DNA of 64,000 bases from Acanthococcus lagerstroemiae (Eukaryota; Arthropoda; Insecta; Hemiptera; Eriococcidae). The stretch covers positions 13,392,001 through 13,456,000 of the forward strand of contig CM063106.1 of the NCBI GenBank assembly GCA_031841125.1, given 5' to 3'. Position numbers and translations under genes: made by a program. The notes under the pieces were generated by a model, which made no database searches, was not told the DNA's origin, and saw only the letters and a program-made list of their open reading frames with translations. Positions 54,601-64,000 of this stretch are shown here, in pieces. The number at the start of each line of letters is the position of its first letter. Positions within the stretch are counted from its first letter, which is position 1.

Positions 54601-57324
54601 TGACCCTACTATAACATATCCACCACAGAACAGTGTAATAACTCATTAGACATTGGACGAACTAACCAGACTATGACAACCAATGGGAAGATATATACGA
54701 CATACTATTTTGTCTTACCCTACAACTATATCAAGTATGAACGGGTCTTAATGTCCTTCGTTGTGAGATAAATGTAATACACTGAAAGTAGTCTGATGTC
54801 CGAAAACGTTTTCCCTAATACATATGCTCTTACTGGCTATTTAGGTGAAAAAGTATTTTTGTTCCAAAATTATGATATTCCATTCATATCTCAATCAAGT
54901 ATGGATTCGCTACGCATGTACATCAATTTTATCAAAAATGTTGCTCAAACTTGGTCTGGACTTATATGCCATAACTTGTTGGTTAGAGGTCAATTTTTTT
55001 CTTCAAAAAAGTGTTCAGGAACCTTCAAAACCGTGGACATGCTAAATATTTGAACCCATAGTATCCTCAGTTTTGAGCTCCTTCTACTCTCTTATGCACC
55101 ATAATTTCCTAATTAGAATCGAAAATTAGTTCATAAGTTGAAACTTTGGAAATAATAACCTTCTTTTTTTTTAAAACTAGATTTTGATTTCGAAGTCCCC
55201 TCGTTTTGTGAACTTAGCTACCTACCTATTTTGGTATCTGCTGTAAGCAAATGAATTTTGAAGTAATACATTTCTCGCGAGCCGAGAGAATTCAAAGTTG
55301 AAGACTGAAGTTGTTGAAATTTGAACGATATCCTTTCCAAAACGATAGTCTGTTAACCGAATAACATTCGTTTCATTTTTCAACGTCGAGCCAAATGCAT
55401 CCCTACTTTTTTCGTACTGCAATCAGAACCCGGCTTGATTTATGTGTTAAAAATGTCTCCATAAATTGGGCATTATATAATTATAGAAATAAGACCTCAG
55501 ATGGTTGTGGAACCATCGGTAGTCCGTGCTCTATACACTTCACGCAGCGTATATAGTTAATCAGCAAATTCAACAAAGGGGAAGTCGGGGACGCTGTAGT
55601 AAAAACGGCGCCGGGGCGAGTGGGTGGGTGCGCGACGACAGCTCATTTCAAGCGATACGATGCTATGTAACCCGGTCGAGCATTTCACTTGATTAATGTT
55701 AATTCATTCCTCATGATTTAATGTTCGGTGAGATTTACACGCTCAAGAGTTTGATATACGGTCCAAGTTTTGCGCGCGCCCTCTCCCGTTTCTGTACTCG
55801 AGCGGCAGAAAGGCAGAACGGTAGCAGCGACGCGGACACAGCGAAGAAAAACAAAAATGAAAAATACCATTTTGAACCTGAACCGTCTGCGTCTGTCTTA
55901 TTTTTAAACTCGCGTTTATAATTCATTCGTGGAATGCGATCTGCGAAGCAGAGGGAAAAGTCAGTCGAAATTTCTCGTCCAGACTACACTCGTACTTATT
56001 ATACCTCGCCCGCTGAAAAATTAAATTTTGTCGACCCAGCAGACCGAAGTGAGAATTTACGAGGAAGAGGCGACGTGTTCGGTGTCAGTCGGAATTTCAG
56101 CTGCAGAGCAGCGTATAGTTGAAATACGAGGACGACTGTACCTCGAGTAGATGAAGACGAACCGACATAATAAAACTGCTGGTGTATGTACGAGGTGGGG
56201 TTGGAGATCTCTCAGAGGTATTTAGTAAAGGTGGCATCGTTCGCATACCATAGGGATAGAAAAATGTAATGATTACCTACACTGCATCTGGATACATTGG
56301 TACATGGATATGTCTTGTAGCTACAGAACACGTTTCACGTACTTATTCAGTCGATGCACAATAGGAACGAGTAAAGTATTCCGCGAGGAACGAATTCCGG
56401 CATACAACGAAGAATGATAGCGAATATCATGAAGCTCCATTCCGGTGTCAGTCGAAGTTTCTCGGTATTATTCGTCTATTCTCGGTGTCAGTCGGTTATT
56501 CTCGGTGTTGGTCGGTTGAAAAATAAGACGCACTATTTTGGTTGACGACCAGCAATGAGACACAAATCACATATCCAGGTTACATTGTGTTGGAGTATTT
56601 TGCGGAGAGACCCTTTCATCAGTTCGTATTCAGATCAATCTTTTCTCGAGGTTTAATGGCTTTAGCTTTTGAAGTTTATTACCTTGTTGTTGATAAAAGG
56701 TCCTCAAATACAGTACTATTCTATATCCAATGACGTGCTTGGGTAAAAGGTAGCAAATCAGCAACTTTGTTCGAGTATATACTTGTGTGCATATTCCTGT
56801 AGAGATTTGTACGTCATCAGTTGCGATAATACCGTTTATTTTTTGTTTGTTTTAGGTAAGCGAAAAAAGAAAGTGATCATTATAGAGAAAGCGGCGGAGA
56901 CGTTTGAAAAGCATATCAATGTCAACGCAGATTACTGAGCTTGTTGCTTTCGCGTGATACGTGAGCTTTACTTTTTCTTCTTTTTTTTTTCATTCCGATC
57001 TGCTATTTTGTGAGAATTGAAAATTGTATCCGAGGTGACTTCGTTTACAAGTCAGTACTAACTGCTCGGTGCGCGGAAAAATCACTTTCACCTAAAATAA
57101 ACACTAGGGTGTCCCTTATTTTACAAGTTTTCGCCAATGGTTTAGGGTCGCATTGAAATTTGTTCCAATGGACCTAGAAACTCGCCATCAGAAATTTGAG
57201 CTCAATCTGTGGTCATTAACCCGTGCCGCTTTGACCTTGAAGTTATGTAGAATATGTACTGAGATTTTACAAAACACCGGTAATATCTCGGAACATATCT
57301 ACTTCACGACCAAAATGCATATAA
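54601..57324. other. No gene recognised; CpG-rich part at 55.5-56.5 kb
   Basis: The interval 55560-56530 is CpG-richer and unique-looking (for example GTAGTAAAAACGGCGCCGGG near 55597). At 56445-56515 a short motif TCTCGGTGTCAGTCGGT is repeated two to three times. No coding region is supported. Confidence 0.4.
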
Positions 57325-57620
57325 CATAGAATGTTCCCTGTTAAATTTTCCATAAAAAAGATACTATACAACTTCTCTCTAAAACGCATATTTACCGAGA
57401 TAATCGCATTAATATGTAAAAGTTTCAAGGAACATGGATTTTATTTTTTCTTTTCATAACTGATCTTCACTCGCTAAATTGTAGTTGTCTAAAGAAATAT
57501 TCACTTTAGGACCAAAATGCAAGAACGTAAAATGTTCCACGTTAAATTTTCTGTAAAAAAGATTCTATACAACTTTTCTTTAGAAAACATTTATCGAGAT
57601 AATCGCAAAAATATGTGGAA
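57325..57620. repeat. Two direct repeats, ~205-bp period
   Basis: AATGTTCC-TGTTAAATTTTC, ATAAAAAAGAT-CTATACAAC and CGAGATAATCGCA occur near 57332-57410 and again near 57535-57612. They are the remnant of a tandem array. Confidence 0.6.
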
Positions 57621-58009
57621 TTATAAAATTATTTTACGGCTAAAATATCTATTAATGTCAGAGATAACGAACACTACAATACAACTTTAGTCTCTGTCTA
57701 CTGGGGCAACCACTTCATTTTGCCCCCTCCTCTACCTGGCTACGCCCATGACAGGTTGTTGGATACCTACTATAGAGTAGACCTCGGATTATGTATATGT
57801 ATATCAACAATAGTCAACATTGCGCATAAAATATAACATTGTGCTGTTAAAGAACAGTCACATGTTCTCAGGAAGTTCCATGAAAATCGGCTTCTCTCAT
57901 GCAGACCGTTTCGAAAAGCTGTTTATGCATCAGTTTCACTGCGCACTGATTTTTCATTTGAACAGACGATATTTTATTCCGAAAAAAACAGAGAAAATCC
58001 CAGTTGGAA

Positions 58010-59660
58010 ACGTTGTCTTAAGATGGCGCACTTGTTTTGAATGCTGATTTCTCCAAATGTGTGGAACCAAAATGTATCAAAATTTGATAGAACATTGTTG
58101 GGACCGTCTACTTACTTCTTCCCAAAGTCTGGTGTCATTCGCTCTGAAACTCTTTCCTCAGTAATTAAAATTGTGAAGAAGAATCAAATGCGCCATCTTA
58201 ACGCATGTATTCCTGAAATGGCGCACTTTTTTCCAGTGCTGATTTCTCCAAATCTATGGAACCAAAATGTATCGAAATTTAATGGGAGGTTATTTGAACT
58301 ATCTACTACTTATTCCCAAAATTTTGTGTCATTTACTTCCGGAATTCTTCTCTCGGTATTTAAAATTGTGATTTTTTTCTTCTACTAGGCTTTAAATTTA
58401 CGTAACAAGATTTCAAAGAATGAAAAAACTCAAAAACTTTACCCTTTACTGCTTACTCGTATCATGTGGTATAAATCATGAGAGTCAAAACGCGTACACT
58501 TGGTATGGAATGATGTAATTTTCCTTTGAATTTTGTTTGAATATTCTCGAATAAATTTTGTTGCACCTTTCCTTCCTAATTTATTTCCAAAACAGTGGTG
58601 ATAAGTATGTGCAGTCGGTGGGTAATACAGAAAGTTCAAAATATCGAGAACCCGTACCCCAACGAGATATTTTCAACAAATTGGTAACACTGAGCCCATG
58701 TGAAAATTTTACAGTTCAATGTTAGCAACCTACCGAAAATGTCTCATTGGCTAATCCATGTTCTTGAACACCCTGTGGGTATCTTGAGTATAGGAAAAAC
58801 CTGATGTCCAGCTTACCCAATGAGAAAATTCTGGTTGCGCCACTGAACCAAAATGTATCAAAATTTGATGGAAGGTTGTTTTGACTGGCTACTACTCATT
58901 CCCAAAATTTTGCATCTCTCGCTCCAAAATTCTTTCCTCAGTAATTAAAATTGTAAAGAAAAGTCAATGCGCTATCTGAAGACGTATGTTTCTAAGATGG
59001 TGCACTTTTATTTTCAATACCGATTTCTCCAAATTTATGGAACTAAAATGTATCGAAATTTGATAGAAGGTTATTTGGACTATCTACTACTTATTCTCAA
59101 AATTTTGTGTCATTCGTTTCCGAAGTTCTTCCCTCAGTAATTAAAATTATGAAGAAAAGTCAAATACGCTGTCTTAAGACGCGTGTTCCTAAGATGGCGC
59201 ACTTTTATTTTCAACAATGATTTCTCCGAATCTATGGAACCAAAATGTATCGAAATTTGATAAAAGGTTACTTGGATTACCTACTACTTCTTTCCAAGGT
59301 TTTGTGCCATTCGCTTCAAAACTCTTTCTTCAGTAATTGAAATTGTGAGGAAAAGTCAGATGCGCCTCTTCAGACATGTGCTCCTAAAACGGTGCACTTT
59401 TTTAGTGCCAATTTACTCCAACTGTACGGGACTGAAATGTATGAAATTTGATGGAAAATTGTTTGGTCTGTCTACTACTTTTCCAAAGTTTTTTGTTATT
59501 AGCTCCCATTCTCTTCCTTCAATAATTAAAATTATGAAGAAAAGTCAAATGTACTATCTGAAGACATGTGTTCCTAAGAAAGCGCACTTTTTCTCAGTGC
59601 CGATTTCTACAAATGTATGGAACCAAAATGTACCAAAATTTGGTAGTAGACCGTTTACAA
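58010..59660. repeat. Satellite-like array, ~191-197-bp monomer
   Basis: The landmark GATTTCTCCAAAT...ATGGAACC recurs at about 58046, 58241, 59022, 59219, 59410 and 59602. Each unit also carries GCGCACTTTTTT, CAAAATGTATCGAAATTTGA, CTACTACTTATTCCCAAA and TCAGTAATTAAAATTGTGAA. Spacings are 191-197 bp. About 470 bp of unrelated sequence (58375-58845) interrupts the array. Frames crossing it are by-products of the repeat. Confidence 0.85.
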
Positions 59661-59830
59661 AATGTATGAGAAAATGAATTTTTTTTTTTTTTTTTTTGGT
59701 GAATTTTTCCGATGTTATAGTTATTCTGTTATTCTGGGCGGAGACAAATCCAACAAATTAAAGATCACAAAAATCAGTCCAGCCGTTCTTGAGTTATAAA
59801 TGGTGTAACTAACCCGACTTTGTTTTATAT

Positions 59831-60271
59831 ATGTGACCTGGAATCATGAAATGTGCCTCTTGTGCGAAAACAGCTTTCTGAGAGTAACGAGTGTAAAGAT
59901 GCGATGGTGGTAGTGGTGCGTACAGTGCGTACAGATGTACATGGCGTGTACATCTGTGGTGGTGCGTTTACGCGTTGCTATGACAACCGCGTTTCGAATT
60001 CTTGTTCTCTGTCATTTTTGTAGGCCCGTTTCACACGGCGCTATGTAAATGGATGTTTTCCCATAGGCCCAGTTCACACGACTCCATGTAAACGGATGAT
60101 GTTGAACTTTTGACGTAATTTTTAAATGCAATTTGTGGGAAAACTAATGACGATGGGAAGCGGTGATTTATTTCATTCGAGAGAATGTGATGTTTTTCTA
60201 TAAGAATTGTCAAGAAAGTGAAAAATGATTTTTTGACACCAAAGGCACATTTCATAATTCCAGGTCGCATA
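59831..60271. mobile_element. MITE-like element with 30-bp inverted ends
   Basis: The left end ATATGTGACCTGGAATCATG then AAATGTGCCT and the reverse complement of the right end ATATGCGACCTGGAATTATG then AAATGTGCCT differ at two positions. The interior holds a palindrome around TACAGATGTACATGGCGTGT and two direct repeats of GGCCC-GTTCACACG...ATGTAAA-GGATG (about 60023 and 60066). No coding region. Confidence 0.7.
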
Positions 60272-63200
60272 TTTAGATACCTATGAATTGATACGTGTTG
60301 GCATTTTGACAAAATAATTTTGTCGTGACATGACAGAACTCCAAATATGACAAAACTCGTGATGTAACCAAAAAAAAAAAAATTAAATGCTCGTCTGACA
60401 TCGAATGACATGTCGATTCATATGTAGACGTCCTGACGATCGACATTCTTCTGGAGCAACATATCGATCAACAGTTTCTATCAACATGTCACACATAGTG
60501 CGGACGCGCTTTTAGCTGGTGCGCCATCTTAGGACACGCTTCCCTACATGTTACTCATAACATCGATATCCACGGAAGCTGGCGATATGCCGGAGGTCGT
60601 TTATTTATACGAATGCCGGTACATGTGCATCCATGTGTCTGTGGGAGAGGGGAGAGAGGAGGTATGAATTTGAACAGTATTTGGGGAGTGTGAGACTAAA
60701 TTGTCGGGACCGTTTTTCTGAGCACGTCCAAGCCCGCTTTGTCACTGTGTACACGACGTACATATCGTGTAAGACGATTCAAATAAATCTCGTCTTTTTG
60801 CTCAGCATACAGCTCCCGCAAATTCCAACTTCGTATACTTAATGAACTGTTTCGCGTTAACAAACGACGAACGTTGTCTGGTATTTTCTTTTCATTTTTT
60901 TCCCATTTTTTTTTTTTTTTTTTGCGCTGGAACGTCCGCTCTAATCCGTTTTTAACTAACGACGGTTCCGAGGAGAATAACTATATCCTCGTTTCTGCTG
61001 CGTCCTTTTCTATCCGACGTTCTCTTTTTCCAGTTTTCCCATCTTCTTCCGTACTTTCCTCTCGGTCTTTGGGTGTCTGCCGGTTGAAACGTGTACACAT
61101 ACACGTACATGTACGTGTACAGTAAATCAGAATTCGGATTGTTTACAAAGGCAGTCCGGGACGACGTGTGCTAATTCGCTGCGGGATCGCGAGCGGGGGA
61201 GCACGCTGCCCTGGCCGCCGCCAACGAAAACACTGTGCATGCATGATAGTCCGTCGGGATATTAAATCTACTTCGTCAAAAAGAAGGAAATTGAAATGCA
61301 CACGAGCGCAAAATGAAGGACGACGACGAGGAGGATGAGGACGCGAGTTCCGGAGGAGAATGAAAATGGAAAAACCTCAGACGCGGTCGGACGGGAAGCA
61401 GAAACTAATACGAGGAGCGTGTCGGCGAAACGAATGTATGCCAGACCGTGCGTGATATTTTCACGCTGTACGTGTGGGTATTCGCGCCACGGTAGACTTG
61501 AGCTCCCGGCCTCGCATATATACTCGAGCGAGTGGGGGCGGGGGGGGGGGCAAGATGGAATAAAGAGACGGCAAATTAAAAACCATCACCGAACCCCGGC
61601 TCGCTGATTTGTTAGCCTTCGAATTAATGAACGCGCGGTGTACAGGGATCACGCCTGCTGTAGGGAGCCAGCACCGAGCCACGATGCAGCGAAAGCACAA
61701 ATTTACCGTAAAATGACCTCCCCGAATGACGAAACGAGAAATCCGATAGAGACACCAGACGGCTGAGTAAACGGTGTAATCTGATTGGCGAGCGAAGATT
61801 AACATCGAAATTCGAAACCGATGAAATTCTTGGAAAAATTATTCGATGTAAATGTTGCAGTGTAGATGATGACCTTCCGGAAAAATGACGTTATAAGCAA
61901 ATGACAGGCGAACATTTGCATGAATTTCGTAATAAATATGAAAAACAGATTCATATCAGCGGAGAAATGCGTTACCGGATGCACGGGGAAGGCAGTGGAG
62001 GCAATTCCATCTGCCAGTGAGAAATTTTCTCAAAAATAAATAACCCGTAACCAGTTAAGAAAATTCTTAAAGAATCTTCCACAAGCCGGCAGGAGTCTTG
62101 AAGAGTCTGGAGGAATCGTAAGCAAGTGCATATGGAAAAGTGTTACAGAGTTTTGAACTAGTTTTCAAGAAACGAGTCTAAAAAAGTCCTCACCAAGTCT
62201 GAAAGAGCCACAAAAACATGAAAAGTGTAAACAAATAAAAACTTAAGGGACCGATGTACCATAAAGCCCGGTGCACAAATAAGGCCCACCTCTTCTATCT
62301 CGTCGCTTACACTCGATGTCATGCAATTATTTCGGTAGTGCGGCATATGGTACGTCTGGCAACACTGATACTTGAATTTTATCACATTTGAATGCTTTTT
62401 GATTACAAGCGGAAGCCGAAAAACAGTGAAATGTGGTGATTTTCAAACACTGGTGTTTTCATGTTTCGAAAAAATTGAAATATTACGAAGTGTTAAGTAT
62501 TTTTTTCAAAAATTTATTCATATGGTATTATTATACGTACACTTAACTAATATTGTACGTACCTATGTGATTTTTTGATTACGATAACCGAACGCCATGC
62601 CAATACGTTTGAAGAAGTGATGCCTCTAGTTTCCCTGATAACGCCTACCATCGTAAATTTAATTTTTAATGAAATTTTTCTGCCATCTCGGACCATCAGA
62701 ACTTTGAGAAAAAGAGTAGTCCGAAGTAAAGCAATAAATTATGAAACCCAAGGCTTACGAGAAATATATTCCCTTCTACGAGTTTAACGGGTAAGAACTA
62801 AAGATATTTTTGATCAAACATTGCCAAAAATGTAAGTAAGTATACTGATTTTGTACAAATTGTCAAAATATGTAAAATTTTTAATTGTTCTTTTTTTGGC
62901 GTCTTCTCGCATTTTGATACATCTGAGATCGAAAAAAAAGAAAAGAAAAAAAAACTTATTAAGAATAGCTGTTTCTAATAAAGCCTGAAATTACTTCTTT
63001 TTTTTTTTTGGAACGCTTCCCCTCCGCACCCTTGGGTGGATAAAAAATGATCATTTTCTAAAGAAAACTTCAATGTTTCATCCCCTAAAAATTGATTTTC
63101 AAAATATTAGTTCTATGTCGAGTTGTTTTTCAAAATTAGTGGACCTTATAAGGCATCAGTACCTTATTTACTAGGAAGGGACGGCATCAGGCCAAAATCG

Positions 63201-64000
63201 TTTTCAAACTGTGAGGTGGATCGATGTAAAGGACTCGAAAATTGAAGGAAATTGGAGTGATTGAAAACTAGCCCCCGTGGAGCCAGCATGATTTAAAGGG
63301 GGAAATAATCACTGAAATGAATTCAGCTACGCTTAAAACCCTCAGTTGAGAAATAAAATAATTTGTAGGCTCATATGGGGATAAAGTCAACCAGCGATGA
63401 AACTCAAATTTAGAAAATCAATTTGAATTCTCATAAGAAGTTTTTCCCCTTGTGGGCACGTCTTAACCGATTTTGCTCAAACTTTTCAATTTTTTTTTTA
63501 AATATTAGAAATCGATTTACGGGGGACATTAAAAAATCGACTGTTGGAATTAAGGAACATTCTAATATTCATCGTCTCACCAAACTCCATGTGAGGAGTT
63601 CAAACCTGAGGAGGATGATATGCTTTTTATAGAAAGTTTTAATTTTGGAAACTGAAATTGGAGTCGGATCAAACACTTGATACAATAATCACCGTAATAA
63701 GTGTCTGAAATAATCCATATTTTGTAGATTTTAGTATTTTGGTCAATTTAAATTTGTTATTTCAAGTTACATTCTTTGATTCTCTGTCCGACTCAGTACC
63801 AAGAACCTCGATATATCTTTCATCTTCATACACAAGTTTCAGAACGAGATTTGTGAAGATGACTCATGTAGGGGAGGATCGCCCGAAATGACGCACCTAA
63901 TATTATACTGGCCATAGTTGAACTATAAATTAACCGAATGTCACCAAACTTGCCACGATATCGAGACTTTCAATGTTTCTTCCATATTTGTTTATGACAC
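60272..64000. other. No gene recognised; CpG-rich part at 60.5-62 kb
   Basis: The interval 60520-61990 is CpG-rich and unique-looking, with a T run at 60907-60923 and a G run near 61540. From 62040 to 62200 AGTCTTGA-like low-complexity repeats appear. The rest is AT-rich with A and T homopolymers. No domain-bearing frame or RNA gene was seen. Confidence 0.4.
61100..61119. repeat. 20-bp perfect palindrome
   Basis: TACACGTACATGTACGTGTA is its own reverse complement, and further GTACAC/CACGTAC repeats lie around it. It could be a dimeric factor site or a cruciform-prone sequence, unproved. Confidence 0.7.

Overview
The window looks like repeat-rich nuclear DNA of an animal, most likely an insect. 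This rests on the kinds of elements present (Ty1/copia, hAT, Tc1/mariner, Helitron-like, LINE and tRNA-derived SINE pieces), AT-rich unique sequence, splice-site-like junctions and no bacterial gene organisation. I cannot name the species. I found no intact host protein gene, rRNA gene or convincing functional tRNA gene. Most short reading frames are chance openings or run through repeats.

The one large coding object is a Ty1/copia LTR retrotransposon at 32567-37842 on the plus strand. Its two 178-bp LTRs appear identical, it is flanked by the 5-bp duplication CATTT, and an initiator-tRNA-Met-like primer binding site directly follows the left LTR. Gag, protease, integrase, reverse transcriptase and RNase H can all be read in order, but a frameshift and an in-frame TGA interrupt integrase and its downstream region. 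It is a recent but apparently non-autonomous copy.

Around it lie older, smaller elements. 0-8 kb: an intron-containing gene-like repeat (minus strand), a repeat carrying a 116-bp inverted-repeat insertion, and a foldback element. 8-15 kb: an element with inverted ends near 8-8.8 kb, a foldback MITE, a ~290-bp tandem array and a Helitron-like 3' end. 17-25 kb: LINE remnants, a MITE with ~60-bp arms, the second copy of the intron-containing repeat, a hAT-type MITE and a 1.16-kb inverted-end element. 25-32 kb: CpG-rich unique DNA, a ~1.3-kb CTGT/CTAT array, a SINE fragment and a mariner-type MITE. 39-49 kb: a Tc1 transposase pseudogene (minus), tRNA-like SINE heads, a THAP-like fragment, a LINE with an inverted 5' part, a SINE nested in another repeat with an unoccupied paralogue nearby, a 40-bp tandem array and a hAT-MITE with a clear 8-bp duplication. 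51-60 kb: repeat copies, a long inverted repeat carrying a ~100-bp dispersed element, a ~195-bp satellite array and an inverted-end element.

Between the repeats, at roughly 4.7, 16, 28, 38.5, 44.7, 50.4, 56 and 61 kb, are CpG-richer unique-looking stretches without clear coding content. They may be regulatory or transcribed non-coding host sequence, but this is inference. Boundaries of old repeats were set by eye and are approximate unless a target duplication is stated.
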